Below are positions 9,145 through 18,313 of a DNA stretch of 64,000 bases, in pieces (position 1 is the stretch's first letter; every line of letters starts with the position of its first letter). Under the pieces are notes generated by a model. It had not been told where the DNA came from. It ran no database searches and saw only the letters and a program-made list of their open reading frames with translations. The position numbers and the translations under genes were made by a program. Origin of the DNA: Hongsoonwoonella zoysiae (GTDB taxonomy: Bacteria > Pseudomonadota > Alphaproteobacteria > Rhizobiales > Stappiaceae); NCBI RefSeq assembly GCF_013266695.1, contig NZ_JABRXF010000001.1:1119236-1183235 (forward strand). The letters are read 5' to 3'.

Positions 9145-9173
9145 GAGGTAGGCCCCGACTGCCTGTCCGTCAA
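9145..9173 (-). promoter_or_regulatory. candidate metX promoter
   Basis: On the minus strand TTGACG (9168-9173) is followed 17 bases later by TACCTC (9145-9150). The -35 is close to consensus and the -10 is weak. Position and strand fit a start for metXW a few tens of bases before ATG 9113/9092. Confidence 0.35.
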
Positions 9174-9210
9174 TGTTTTCTTTTGCTTTCACGGCCCCCG
9201 TTACATATGA

Positions 9211-10116
9211 ATGCTGCGCCTGAGGAACGAGGTCTGGAAGGCGAAGGACGTGCCAAGCGAAAGCGACAGGAATGGCCAAACCGTCATGACCGGTGGCGAC
9301 GCAGCGATCGCGGATGCTGCCGCGCGGCTGGAAAGGATCGACCGCGAATTGCAGGCGTTGATCGGCGAACGTCTTGCCGCGGCGGCAAATATCCGCGGGA
9401 ATCCGGGCGCTGCCGACGTGCTGTTTGCCGAGCCGTTCAACGAAGCCTTGCGTGCGCTGGTCGAACGTTGCGAAGACGGAGCCTCGCTCACCGCGCTGGA
9501 ACCCATCTGGCGAGCATTGGCGGCGGCAGGTGCCGGGTGCCTTGCAATTCATTGCGAGGAAACGGAAGAATCGGCCGCGCTCCTGGAATCCGCGCACTAC
9601 CATTTCGGCTTTTCAATTTCGGTTGAACCGGCGGGCGATGCTCCGGACGTGATCCGTGCGGCGGCGGAAGATGCGCGGGCGATCGGCCTGATCCGGCTCG
9701 ATGAACGCGCCGAATTGCCATGGTGGCGCAGCCTTGGCGCGCCCGCGCCGGAAATCGTCGCACGACTGCCCTTCTTCGTGGCCGAGGAAAGGCCGGCCGA
9801 TCTGCCGTTGGTTGTCGTCGCGAAAAGCGCGGCTGCTGCGGAAGCGCGGGATATCGCCACCTATGACGCGCGCTGGCGCGGCACGTTGCCAGGGCGGCTG
9901 ATGGATGGCGGGCTGGAGGTGCTGGCCTTCCACCGTACGGCGGAAGGTGTGGATGCGCTGATTGCTGCGCGTGGCGACCTTTCGGCTGGCGATGTGGCCC
10001 GTTTATGCGCCGAGGCGGGGGCGGAACCCGACACGCTTCGAAGGGTCGGCGCCTATGCCGCGCCGATCGACATCGACGAAGCCACCGACGAGACCTGGGA
10101 CGAGAAAGAAAGCTGA
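9211..10116 (+). CDS. chorismate mutase-domain protein
   Basis: Up to 301 residues. The N-terminal part (LERIDRELQALIGERLAAAANI, about residues 36-60) resembles the first helix of an AroQ-type chorismate mutase; the remainder (about 100-280) is not a standard domain I recognise but is typical of a rhizobial protein annotated as chorismate mutase. It directly precedes hisC and is one gene away from tyrA, so a role in Tyr/Phe synthesis or its regulation fits. Starts at ATG 9211, GTG 9250 (GGAAGG 8 bases upstream) and ATG 9286 are all possible; GTG 9250 has the best ribosome site. Confidence 0.7.
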   Translation: MLRLRNEVWKAKDVPSESDRNGQTVMTGGDAAIADAAARLERIDRELQALIGERLAAAANIRGNPGAADVLFAEPFNEALRALVERCEDGASLTALEPIWRALAAAGAGCLAIHCEETEESAALLESAHYHFGFSISVEPAGDAPDVIRAAAEDARAIGLIRLDERAELPWWRSLGAPAPEIVARLPFFVAEERPADLPLVVVAKSAAAAEARDIATYDARWRGTLPGRLMDGGLEVLAFHRTAEGVDALIAARGDLSAGDVARLCAEAGAEPDTLRRVGAYAAPIDIDEATDETWDEKES

Positions 10117-10122
10117 GTGACG

Positions 10123-11244
10123 ATGACCATGACCGACGTTGCTTCCGAGCGTGCAGCAAAGCGCCCCGTACCGCGTGCCGGCGTCCTGGAGATAGCGCCT
10201 TATATTCCAGGCCGCTCCAAGGCGACAGGCGGCGACAAACTGCACAAGCTTTCCTCCAACGAAACGCCGCTTGGCCCAAGCCCGCGCGCCATTGAGGCGC
10301 TGCGTTCGCTGGATCATCTCGAGCACTATCCGGACGGCGCGGCGACGGACCTTCGCGCGGCGATCGCGCGCGTGAACGGGCTGAACGCAGACCGCATCAT
10401 CTGCGGCACCGGGTCGGACGAGATCCTGGAGCTTGTCGCACGTGCCTATATCGGTCCGGGCGACGAGGCGATCTACAGCGAATATGGTTTTCTCGTTTAC
10501 AAGATCGCGATCCTGGGCGCCGGCGGAACGCCGGTCGTTGCGCCTGAAAAGGACATGACGGCCGATGTCGACGCGATCCTTGCCCGCGTTACCGAGCGTA
10601 CGAAGGTTGTCTTCCTCGCCAATCCCAATAATCCGACCGGCACCTACCTGCCGTTCAGCGAGATACGCCGCCTGCACGCCGGCCTGCCGGGGCACACATT
10701 GCTCGTGCTCGATGCAGCCTATGCGGAATATGTGCGCCGCAACGATTACGAGGCGGGCGTGGAACTGGCGGCGACGGCCGATAACGTGCTCATGACGCGC
10801 ACTTTTTCGAAGATTTACGGCCTTGCGGCTCTTCGTCTCGGCTGGGCCTACGGGCCGGATCACGTCATTGATGCGCTGAACCGTATTCGCGGCCCTTTCA
10901 ACGTAAATTCGGCGGCGATGGCCGCCGGCATCGCGGCAATCGAGGATCGGGCGTTCACGGACCGCGCGGCGGAACATAACGAAAAATGGCTGCCGTGGGT
11001 AACGCGCGAGATCGAGGCGCTTGGTCTCAAGGTCACGCCGAGCGTCGGAAATTTTATCCTCATCCACTTCCCCGAAGGTGTTGGCCAGACGGCGGCGGAT
11101 GCGGATCTCTATCTGTCGGGGCGCGGCTGCGTGCTGCGTCAGGTCGCCGCCTACGGCCTTCCCAATGCACTACGCATGTCGATCGGCGCTGAGGAGGCCA
11201 ACCGGGACGTCATCGCCGCCCTCAAGGAATTTATGGGTGCCTAG
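10123..11244 (+). CDS. hisC: histidinol-phosphate / aromatic aminotransferase HisC
   Basis: About 373 residues of class I/II PLP aminotransferase. [13 protein letters not shown] near the N-terminus, [11 protein letters not shown], and the PLP-lysine block [17 protein letters not shown] identify the HisC family. It converts imidazole-acetol phosphate to histidinol phosphate and in many bacteria also transaminates aromatic keto acids. The place between a chorismate mutase-like gene and tyrA suggests an aromatic role here. GTG 10117 directly after the upstream stop, ATG 10123 and ATG 10129 are alternative starts. Confidence 0.9.
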   Translation: MTMTDVASERAAKRPVPRAGVLEIAPYIPGRSKATGGDKLHKLSSNETPLGPSPRAIEALRSLDHLEHYPDGAATDLRAAIARVNGLNADRIICGTGSDEILELVARAYIGPGDEAIYSEYGFLVYKIAILGAGGTPVVAPEKDMTADVDAILARVTERTKVVFLANPNNPTGTYLPFSEIRRLHAGLPGHTLLVLDAAYAEYVRRNDYEAGVELAATADNVLMTRTFSKIYGLAALRLGWAYGPDHVIDALNRIRGPFNVNSAAMAAGIAAIEDRAFTDRAAEHNEKWLPWVTREIEALGLKVTPSVGNFILIHFPEGVGQTAADADLYLSGRGCVLRQVAAYGLPNALRMSIGAEEANRDVIAALKEFMGA

Positions 11245-11253
11245 AGCGCTTTC

Positions 11254-11277
11254 CACGAAAGCGACTTCGCTTTCGTG
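11254..11277 (+). repeat. perfect 10-bp hairpin between hisC and tyrA
   Basis: CACGAAAGCG (11254-11263) and CGCTTTCGTG (11268-11277) form a perfect stem with an ACTT loop, just after hisC. There is no T-tract. The flanking AGCGCTTTCC and GAATTCGCTCC look like the arms of a dispersed rhizobial extragenic palindrome; this is from memory and not checked. Confidence 0.5.
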
Positions 11278-11342
11278 ATAAGAATTCGCTCCAAAATCAA
11301 CGTGCTATCGAGCGCCCCTATAAAGGAAACTTGCCCCAGCTC

Positions 11343-12278
11343 ATGTCCGCTCCAATCGTTCGCCGTCTTGCCCTCATCGGTATCGGCCTGATCGGCTCCT
11401 CGCTCGCGCGCGCTGCGCGAAAGGGGGGGCTTGCCGAGGAAATCGTGATCTCCACCCGCTCGGAAGAAACCCTGCAGCGGGCGGAGGAACTCGGGCTTGG
11501 CGACCGATATTGCCTGGATGCGGGCGAAGCGGTGGAGGATGCCGATCTCGTCATCGTTTCGGTGCCGGTCGGTGCCAGCGGGGCGGTCGCCAAATGGATC
11601 GCGCCATCTCTGAAGCCCGGCGCGATCCTGACGGATGCCGGCTCGACGAAGCGTTCGGTTGTCGAACAGATGGCGCCGCATGTGCCGGAGGGTGTGCATT
11701 TCATTCCCGGGCACCCCATCGCAGGCACGGAACAGTCCGGCCCGGACGCGGGTTTCGCGGAACTTTTCCGCAATCGCTGGTGCATTCTCACCCCCCTTGA
11801 GGGAACGGATCCGGCTGCGGTTGCGAAGCTCACCGCCTTCTGGGAGGGCTGCGGATCGACGGTCGACATGATGGATGCCGAACACCATGACCTGGTGCTC
11901 GCCATCGTCTCGCATCTGCCGCATATCATCGCCTATAACATCGTCGGCACGGCGGACGATCTGGAGGCGGTCACGAAGTCGGAAGTGATCAAATATTCCG
12001 CTTCCGGCTTTCGCGACTTCACGCGTCTTGCAGCTTCCGACCCGACCATGTGGCGCGACGTCTGCCTGCACAACAAGGATGCGATCCTGGAGATGCTGGC
12101 GCGGTTTTCCGAGGATCTGGCAGCCCTTCAACGGGCGATCCGCTGGTCCGACGGGGACAAGCTGTTCGACATCTTCACCCGCACGCGCGAAATCCGCCGC
12201 TCCATCGTTGAGGCTGGACAGGACACCGCCGTCCCGAACTTCGGGCGCGACCTGGCAAAGGCGGAGGCCGGGGAGTAG
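11343..12278 (+). CDS. tyrA: prephenate/arogenate dehydrogenase TyrA
   Basis: A 311-residue TyrA. The Rossmann motif GIGLIGSSLARA (residues about 13-24), the substrate block HPIAGTEQSGP and the later SGFRDFTRLAASDPTMW are all family hallmarks. It oxidatively decarboxylates prephenate or arogenate toward tyrosine. ATG 11343 is used; TTG 11331 in the same frame is closer to AAAGGAAAC but adds only four residues. Same orientation as hisC, 98 bases apart with a hairpin between, so co-transcription is possible but not sure. Confidence 0.92.
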   Translation: MSAPIVRRLALIGIGLIGSSLARAARKGGLAEEIVISTRSEETLQRAEELGLGDRYCLDAGEAVEDADLVIVSVPVGASGAVAKWIAPSLKPGAILTDAGSTKRSVVEQMAPHVPEGVHFIPGHPIAGTEQSGPDAGFAELFRNRWCILTPLEGTDPAAVAKLTAFWEGCGSTVDMMDAEHHDLVLAIVSHLPHIIAYNIVGTADDLEAVTKSEVIKYSASGFRDFTRLAASDPTMWRDVCLHNKDAILEMLARFSEDLAALQRAIRWSDGDKLFDIFTRTREIRRSIVEAGQDTAVPNFGRDLAKAEAGE

Positions 12279-12308
12279 CCAAGGGCCTAACCGGCATTCG
12301 GCGCGCTT

Positions 12309-12797
12309 TCAAAGCCGGGTGATGTCTTCCTTGCCGGGGCAGTTCTTCAGGGCCTCGGTCGCGGTACGCCCGTCGCCTATGGGCGCATCCGGCCAGATTT
12401 CGGCAAGCGGAACCAGCACGAAGGCGCGCTCGCCCATGCGCGGATGGGGGATGGACAGTCCTTCTTCGTCGACCCTGGCGTTCCCATAGACGAGGACGTC
12501 GATGTCGATCAGGCGCGGGCCCCAGCGCTGGTCGCGCACGCGGCCCATTTCCCGCTCCACTTCAAGACAATGCTCGAGCAGTTCGCGCGCCGGCAGCGTC
12601 GTCTCGACAACCGCGCAGGCATTTCGGAAGTCATCCTGCGCGACGGGGCCCCACGGTGGGGTGCGATAGTCGCTCGAGCGAGTGATGACCTCAATGCCGC
12701 CGATTTCGGAAAGACGGCTGAGCGCCTCGTCGAGGTTCGATTTCGTGTCGCCGATGTTGGAGCCGAGGCCAAGGGCGGCGCGGGTCGTGTCTGTCAT
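12309..12797 (-). CDS. folK: 2-amino-4-hydroxy-6-hydroxymethyldihydropteridine pyrophosphokinase
   Basis: A 162-residue FolK. It transfers pyrophosphate from ATP to 6-hydroxymethyl-dihydropterin in folate synthesis. Motifs GLGSNIGD, TPPWG, RWGPRLIDIDVLVYG and HPRMGERAFVLVPLAEI are all present. Its start overlaps the folP stop by 4 bases (ATGA), so it is translated behind folP. In many relatives folB lies between the two, but there is no room for it here. Confidence 0.94.
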   Translation of the reverse strand: MTDTTRAALGLGSNIGDTKSNLDEALSRLSEIGGIEVITRSSDYRTPPWGPVAQDDFRNACAVVETTLPARELLEHCLEVEREMGRVRDQRWGPRLIDIDVLVYGNARVDEEGLSIPHPRMGERAFVLVPLAEIWPDAPIGDGRTATEALKNCPGKEDITRL

Positions 12798-13636
12798 CGG
12801 TCGGTAGCGCTTTCGCGGTGGATCGCGGCGATGAGGCGTGCCGCGTCCTTGTGGGGTTTCACATCGTGGGCGCGGATGATCGCGGCCCCCTTGTGCATGG
12901 CGATGGTGTGGGCGGCAAGCGAGCCGTAAAGCCTGTCGTCGGTCGGCACGTCCAGAACGGCGCCGATCATCTTCTTGCGAGAAGCGCCGACCAGAAGCGG
13001 CAGGCCGTGCTTTGAAAGCGTTTCCAGCCGGTTCAGGATCAAGAAGTTCTGGTCGATCGTCTTGCCGAAGCCGATACCGGGATCGAGCATCTGGAAGGAG
13101 CGGGGAATGCCAGCCCTTTCGGCCAGTTCCATTGAGCGTTCGAAGAAACGGTCGATATCGGCGAGTATGTCGATTTCGGCATCCGCCGCCTCGCGATTGT
13201 GCATCATGATCACGGGAACACCCAGGTCGGCGGCCGTGTCGGCCATCGCCGGGTCTTTCTGCAGGCCCCAGACGTCGTTGACGATTCTGGTGCCTGCGTG
13301 GACGGCACGGCGCGCAGTTTCCGCCTTGTAGGTATCGATCGACACCGGCACGCCCATGGCGACGATCTGCTTTATCACCGGTGCGATGCGCTGCCATTCC
13401 TCTTCGGCCGGCACGGGCGTCGCGCCGGGGCGCGTGCTCTCGCCGCCGATATCGAGGATGTCCGCACCTTCCTCCACCATGATCCTGGCGTGCGCGACGG
13501 CAAGAGCGGGCGCGTCATGGCGTCCGCCGTCGGAAAAGGAATCGGGTGTTACGTTGAGAACGCCCATGATGGCAGGATTGGGGAGTGCCAGCTTCGGCGC
13601 CCCGAAATCGAGCGTTTTGGAATCTGAGGTCGTCAT
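12794..13636 (-). CDS. folP: dihydropteroate synthase
   Basis: A 280-residue FolP, the sulfonamide target, joining p-aminobenzoate to the pterin pyrophosphate. GVLNVTPDSFSDGG, LDIGGESTRPGA, and the loop KRPVSIDT-like PVSIDTYKAE are visible. ATG 13636 is chosen; ATG 13645 three residues earlier is also possible, and AGGAACG lies just before that. An in-frame extension to 13894 has no family match. The 217 bases upstream (13637-13853) carry no recognisable gene and should hold the folPK promoter. Confidence 0.94.
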   Translation of the reverse strand: MTTSDSKTLDFGAPKLALPNPAIMGVLNVTPDSFSDGGRHDAPALAVAHARIMVEEGADILDIGGESTRPGATPVPAEEEWQRIAPVIKQIVAMGVPVSIDTYKAETARRAVHAGTRIVNDVWGLQKDPAMADTAADLGVPVIMMHNREAADAEIDILADIDRFFERSMELAERAGIPRSFQMLDPGIGFGKTIDQNFLILNRLETLSKHGLPLLVGASRKKMIGAVLDVPTDDRLYGSLAAHTIAMHKGAAIIRAHDVKPHKDAARLIAAIHRESATDR

Positions 13637-13853
13637 GGCGCCCATCGTTCCTGGCGGTTTCGACTGAAATCGCTTTGTAGCAAACCGGAAGCCGAAGGTG
13701 ATGGCCCCATCTGCCAGTGACGTCAAGAGACGTGTGGTTCCGCCTCTTGATATCGCCAGCGCTTCGGAAAGGGCATTGCCGAAACGTCGGACCGCTGTCG
13801 CCAAGCGACATCGCATGTGTCCGCCAAGAGGCGGGCGGGGCCGGCGCTTTAGG

Positions 13854-15095
13854 TTACTCGCCCGGTTCTCCCGCGGGCTCCGGATAGGGAGCATCCGGCA
13901 TCAGGGAAAGGACAAGGGCGATCGCTCCCATCACCGGGACAACGATGCCGAGGCCCGCAACCGGATCGCCGATGAGAACGGCGGCGAAACTGCCGAGAAG
14001 GCCGCCGCCCATCTGGAAAAAGCCCATCATCGCCGAGGCCGCGCCGGCGATCTCGGGAAAGGGAAAGAGCGCTCGCGTCGACATGGACGGCAGGATGACT
14101 GCGATGCCGAAAGCGAAAATGGCGACCGGGCCCATGACGTGCCAGAGCGTCAGCCCTTCGAAACGGGCAAGGATCGCCATGGAGACGATCGCCGCGAGGA
14201 CCAGCGCCATGCCCGCGGGAACGATCCGCTCCGCCGTGTGGCGCTTCAGGAGCTTGCGCGTGACGAGCGAACCCAGAAAAAACGAACCCGATTGCAGCAT
14301 CATAGAATAGCCGAACTGGGACGGCGTGAGGCCGACTTTATCGATGATGACGAAGGGCAGGATCGTCGCGAGCGTATAGATGCCGCCGAGCGTCGTGCCG
14401 AGGATGATCGAGGGTTTCAGAAAGCGCGGTTCGCGGAGAAGCCGAAGGTAGGAGGAGGCAAGCCGCTTCGGCGACATGTGGTTGCGGTCCCGAAATGCGT
14501 TGGTCTCTTCCATGAAGAAGATCGCAAGCACGCCGATGCCGACCCCGTAGATGACCATGATCAGGAAGATCGCCCGCCAGCCGAGCGCTTCCAGCGTCAG
14601 GCCGCCGATGGTGGGCGCAAGCGCGGGGCCAATCGCGAGCATTAGCCCGATCAGGTTCATGATGCGCGCCGATGCCTGGCCGACGAACTGGTCGCGCACG
14701 ATGGCGCGCGAGATTGCGATGCCGACCGAGGCGCCGATGCCTTGCAGGAGGCGGGCGGCAAGAAGCGCCCCGATACCCGAGGCCGCGAAGGCGATGAAGC
14801 TGCCGACGAGGTAGATGCCGGAAAAGGCGAGCACGATCGGCCGTCGTCCGAAGGCGTCGGACAGCGGGCCGCAGACGAGCTGGGCCAGCGTGAAGCCGGC
14901 GAAATAGATCGTCAGCGTCAGTTTGACGGAAGAGATGTCGGTGCTGAAAACCTCGACGAGACGCGGCATCGCGGGCGTATAAATCGCCATGGAGACGGGG
15001 CCGAGAGCGACAAGAATCGCGCCGATGATCGCCGTCTTGCGCTCGCTCATCAAAGTGGCGCCGGGGGGTGCGGCGGCCGGCTTGGTCGGGTTCAT
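13854..15095 (-). CDS. Bcr/CflA-type MFS drug efflux transporter
   Basis: A 413-residue, 12-helix major facilitator. The early motif YTPAMPRLVEVFSTD and the motif A-like PLSDAFGRRPIVL are typical of the Bcr/CflA (DHA1) subgroup, proton-driven exporters of drugs or small metabolites in the inner membrane. Its start overlaps the stop of a MarR gene (15092-15095), so a MarR-controlled efflux operon is the obvious reading. The 15-residue N-terminal tail before MSERKT may not be translated. Confidence 0.87.
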   Translation of the reverse strand: MNPTKPAAAPPGATLMSERKTAIIGAILVALGPVSMAIYTPAMPRLVEVFSTDISSVKLTLTIYFAGFTLAQLVCGPLSDAFGRRPIVLAFSGIYLVGSFIAFAASGIGALLAARLLQGIGASVGIAISRAIVRDQFVGQASARIMNLIGLMLAIGPALAPTIGGLTLEALGWRAIFLIMVIYGVGIGVLAIFFMEETNAFRDRNHMSPKRLASSYLRLLREPRFLKPSIILGTTLGGIYTLATILPFVIIDKVGLTPSQFGYSMMLQSGSFFLGSLVTRKLLKRHTAERIVPAGMALVLAAIVSMAILARFEGLTLWHVMGPVAIFAFGIAVILPSMSTRALFPFPEIAGAASAMMGFFQMGGGLLGSFAAVLIGDPVAGLGIVVPVMGAIALVLSLMPDAPYPEPAGEPGE

Positions 15096-15580
15096 GCCGA
15101 GCCCTCGAGTTCCGGCGACTTCTTCCCCGGCCTGTCGTTCATGGGCGTTTCGGCGAGCCTGTCACGGATGCTGAGCAGCGTCAGCCGGAGCGTTTCCACC
15201 TCTTCGTCATTCATGCCTTTGGTGGCGAGGCCGCGCACCCTGGCGCCCACCTCGCGCATATCCGAAATCGTCGCTTCCGCCTCACGTGTCGCGCGGATCA
15301 GCTTGCAACGCCGGTCGCTGGGGTCGGCGGCGCGTTCGATCAGCCCCTTGCCTTCGAGTTGGTCGAGATAGCCGACGAGCGTCATCGGCTCCACGCCCAT
15401 GCGTTCGGCAAGGTCGCGCTGGCGCATTCCCTCGTAAACATAGGCATAGGCGAGCGCGCGCGCCGCACCGGGCGTCAGCCCTATCCCGGACTTGAGAAGA
15501 CCCACCTCGAAGTGCTTGCGGTAGAGCCGCGAAAGATCGGACAGCACGAAGCCGAGCGTCTCGTATTGCGTTGCCGACAT
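15092..15580 (-). CDS. MarR family transcriptional regulator
   Basis: A 162-residue winged-helix regulator. The wHTH lies at about residues 50-110 (RQRDLAERMGVEPMTLVGYL, then DPSDRRCKLIRAT in the wing). It is first in an operon with the MFS exporter and overlaps it by 4 bases, the usual arrangement for a ligand-released repressor of efflux. Direct repeats 40-65 bases upstream may be its operator. Confidence 0.9.
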   Translation of the reverse strand: MSATQYETLGFVLSDLSRLYRKHFEVGLLKSGIGLTPGAARALAYAYVYEGMRQRDLAERMGVEPMTLVGYLDQLEGKGLIERAADPSDRRCKLIRATREAEATISDMREVGARVRGLATKGMNDEEVETLRLTLLSIRDRLAETPMNDRPGKKSPELEGSA

Positions 15581-15618
15581 GGGTGCCTCGAATTTCGTAA
15601 GTTTGCCTTATTATCCGA

Positions 15619-15645
15619 AATCCTGATTGTCTGGCAATCCTGATT
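15619..15645 (-). promoter_or_regulatory. 10-bp direct repeats upstream of the MarR gene
   Basis: AATCCTGATT occurs at 15619-15628 and again at 15636-15645, a 17-base spacing, 39 bases upstream of the MarR start. This could be an operator or a promoter-overlapping site. MarR sites are usually inverted repeats, so the link is weak. Confidence 0.3.
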
Positions 15646-15839
15646 TTCGCGCGACAGCCATGCGTTGCGGCGCTTTTGCCGGGCGGTCTGCGGTTTTGCG
15701 TTCAAATCGTCACGGAAATGGGCTAGAAGGCGCCATCTCGAAACATCTCATGCGCTCGAGTGCGCCCCGCCGGACGGCTGGATGGCCGTTTCCCCTGGCG
15801 CTTGGGCCCGAATTTGACCGGCATGCTCCTGGAGCTTTC

Positions 15840-17657
15840 ATGAACCTTCGCAATATCGCGATCATCGCGCACGTCGACCATGGCAAGACCACGCTCATCG
15901 ACGTCCTATTGAAGCAATCCGGCTCCTTCCGAGAGAACCAGCGCACGGAAGAGCGGATGATGGATTCAAACGACCTGGAACGCGAGCGCGGGATTACCAT
16001 CCTCGCCAAGGTCACCTCGCTCGAATGGGGCGAGACGCGCATCAACATCGTCGACACGCCGGGCCATGCCGATTTCGGCGGCGAGGTGGAGCGTATCCTG
16101 CACATGGTCGATGGCGTCGTCCTGCTGGTCGATGCGGCGGAAGGGCCTATGCCGCAGACGAAATTCGTGCTCGGCAAGGCGCTGAAGCTCGGCCTTCGTC
16201 CGATCGTCGCGATCAACAAGATTGACAAGCCCGAACAGCGCGCCGAAGAGGTGCTGGACGAAGTGTTCGACCTGTTCGCGGCACTTGACGCCAATGAGGA
16301 ACAGCTCGACTTCCCCGTAGTCTACGGCTCCGCCAAGCAGGGCTGGATGGCGAACGACCCTTCCGGCCCGCAGGACGGCATGGGCCCGCTGTTCGACCTG
16401 GTGCTCAAGCATGTCGAGGCGCCGAAGGCGGAGGAAGGCTCCTTCCGCATGCTGGCGACGACGATTGAATCGAACCCCTTCCTCGGCCGCATCCTGACGG
16501 GGCGCATCGTCTCTGGCTCCGTTACGCCGAACATGGCCGTCAAGGCCCTTTCGCGCGACGGCAAGACGGTTGAAACGGGCCGCCTTTCCAAGGTGCTCGC
16601 CTTCCGCGGGTTGGAGCGTCAGCCGATCGAAAAGGGCGAGGCGGGCGACATCGTCTCGCTGGCCGGCCTTGCGGAGGCCACGGTTTCCGACACGCTCTGC
16701 GCGCCTGACGTGAAGGAGCCGCTGTCCGCCCAACCGATCGACCCACCCACCCTTTCCATGACCTTCTTCGTCAACGACGGCCCGCTTGCCGGCACCGAGG
16801 GCGACAAGGTGCAGTCCCGCGTCATCCGCAAGCGTTTGTATGACGAAGCGGAAGGCAACGTCGCCCTGAAAGTCGAGGATGCGCCGGGCGGCGACGCCTT
16901 CATCGTTTCCGGCCGTGGCGAGCTTCAGCTTGCCATCCTGATCGAGAACATGCGCCGCGAAGGCTTCGAGATCTGCGTCGGCCGCCCGCGCGTCGTCTAC
17001 CAGACGGGGGAAAACGGCCAGCGTCTGGAACCGGTGGAGGAAGTGACCATCGACGTCGACGAGGAGCATTCCGGCGCGGTCGTGCAGAAGCTGTCGGAAC
17101 GCAAGGCCGAGCTTCTGGAAATGCGCCCGTCGGGTGGCGGGCGCACGCGCCTCGTCTTCAACGCGCCGACGCGCGGGCTCATCGGCTATCAGTCGGAGCT
17201 TCTGTCGGACACGCGCGGCACGGCGATCTTCAACCGCGTCTTCCACGCCTATGAGCCCTACAAGGGCGAGATCCCGAGCCGCCATACCGGCGTGCTCATT
17301 TCCAACGGAGATGGCGAGGCGGTCGCCTATGCGCTGTGGAACCTTGAGGATCGCGGGCCGATGCTGATCGATCCGGGCATCAAGGTCTATCGCGGCATGA
17401 TCGTCGGCGAGCATACGCGTGGAAACGATCTCGAGGTGAACGTGCTGAAGGGCAAGCAGCTCACCAATATCCGCTCCGCCGGCAAGGATGAGGCGGTGAA
17501 GCTGACGACGCCGATCCGCCTCAGCCTCGAAGCCGCACTTTCCTATATCGCGGACGATGAACTGGTCGAGGTGACGCCGAAGACGATCCGCCTGCGCAAG
17601 GCGATCCTCGATCCGAACGACCGCAAGAAGGCCGAGCGCGCGGCGAAAAGCGCGTAA
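15840..17657 (+). CDS. typA: translational GTPase TypA/BipA
   Basis: A 605-residue ribosome-associated GTPase. G motifs are present: AHVDHGKTT, RGITILAK, DTPGHADFGGE and NKIDKPEQR. EF-G-like domains follow, then the TypA C-terminal domain (RHTGVLISNGDGEAVAYALWNLEDRG). It acts in ribosome assembly and stress or cold growth. ATG 15840 has GGAG six bases upstream; the in-frame extension to 15627 has no family match. An intrinsic terminator closes the gene. Confidence 0.96.
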   Translation: MNLRNIAIIAHVDHGKTTLIDVLLKQSGSFRENQRTEERMMDSNDLERERGITILAKVTSLEWGETRINIVDTPGHADFGGEVERILHMVDGVVLLVDAAEGPMPQTKFVLGKALKLGLRPIVAINKIDKPEQRAEEVLDEVFDLFAALDANEEQLDFPVVYGSAKQGWMANDPSGPQDGMGPLFDLVLKHVEAPKAEEGSFRMLATTIESNPFLGRILTGRIVSGSVTPNMAVKALSRDGKTVETGRLSKVLAFRGLERQPIEKGEAGDIVSLAGLAEATVSDTLCAPDVKEPLSAQPIDPPTLSMTFFVNDGPLAGTEGDKVQSRVIRKRLYDEAEGNVALKVEDAPGGDAFIVSGRGELQLAILIENMRREGFEICVGRPRVVYQTGENGQRLEPVEEVTIDVDEEHSGAVVQKLSERKAELLEMRPSGGGRTRLVFNAPTRGLIGYQSELLSDTRGTAIFNRVFHAYEPYKGEIPSRHTGVLISNGDGEAVAYALWNLEDRGPMLIDPGIKVYRGMIVGEHTRGNDLEVNVLKGKQLTNIRSAGKDEAVKLTTPIRLSLEAALSYIADDELVEVTPKTIRLRKAILDPNDRKKAERAAKSA

Positions 17658-17684
17658 TCGGCATTTTCCTTCAAGCAATCATGA

Positions 17685-17715
17685 CCCCGCCGAGTTTCGG
17701 CGGGGCGTTTTATTT
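17685..17715 (+). terminator. intrinsic terminator after typA
   Basis: CCCCGCCGA (17685-17693) pairs with TCGGCGGGG (17697-17705), followed by CGTTTTATTT. It lies between typA and the convergent DUF4399 gene. Confidence 0.85.
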
Positions 17716-17720
17716 CGCGC

Positions 17721-18149
17721 CTATTCCACCGTAATGGTGATCCGCTCCGATATCACGGGCGGATTGTGCGGAATGTGGTTGAGATCGCCGAGAACGAGCT
17801 GCAGCGTATGCTCGCCTGGCGAAAGCTCCACCCTTGCCTCCTTCTGGCCGCTGCCGAAGTGGATGTGCTGTTCGTCCGCCGGGATCGGCACATCCAGCGA
17901 AGCGCCATCCAGCGTGGTGTCGATCAAGAGGTGGTGGTGGCCGGAATACTCCTGCTCGGTGCCCGCGGGCACAATCTGCATGCCTTCTATGCCGAATCGG
18001 ATGTCGATCGGGCTCGATACCTTGTCGCCGTCGTTCAAATCGATGAAATAAACCTTCGCATCTGCGGGTGCGGGCGTTTCGCCTGCTGTTGCGGTCGTCG
18101 AGAGTGTGAAGGTCAGCGCTGCGAAAGCGGCGGCGTAAAGTCGGTCCAT
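17721..18149 (-). CDS. exported DUF4399 protein
   Basis: A 142-residue protein with a signal peptide (MDRLYAAAFAALTFTLSTTATAG) and a DUF4399 domain: YFIDLNDGDKVSSPIDIRFG and GHHHLLIDT, then GQKEARVELSPGEHTLQLVLGD. The family is a small secreted beta-sandwich of unknown role, His-rich at the GHHH segment, so metal binding is possible. The start at 18149 is supported by GAGGG upstream; the longer frame to 18209 lacks a signal sequence. Confidence 0.85.
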   Translation of the reverse strand: MDRLYAAAFAALTFTLSTTATAGETPAPADAKVYFIDLNDGDKVSSPIDIRFGIEGMQIVPAGTEQEYSGHHHLLIDTTLDGASLDVPIPADEQHIHFGSGQKEARVELSPGEHTLQLVLGDLNHIPHNPPVISERITITVE

Positions 18150-18313
18150 GGCACCCTCTTCCGATTGCCGCCGAGAAGTTCGGCGGGCAGGCACAATATC
18201 ACGAAGCATCGTAATTTAACGCAGGGTTATTATGTGCAGTCCTTCACATCGCCCACATGCCGCCCCATCTCTATGAAATGTCTACCCATACGCAAAACCG
18301 CGCGGACGAAACG

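Noticed and set aside
9093-9210. SAM-II riboswitch ahead of metX
   Set aside because: Common before metX in this group, but I could not find the conserved core blocks; only promoter-like sequence is seen.
7977-9626. Plus-strand frame of about 549 codons opposite metX
   Set aside because: Antisense to a MetX gene with intact catalytic residues; no protein family seen.
15966-17678. 570-codon minus-strand frame opposite typA
   Set aside because: Shadow frame of a highly conserved GTPase gene; composition is typical of antisense translation in high-GC DNA.
18216-18230. CtrA-box-like TTAA-N7-TTAT
   Set aside because: One mismatch and no supporting second site; short motifs of this kind occur by chance.
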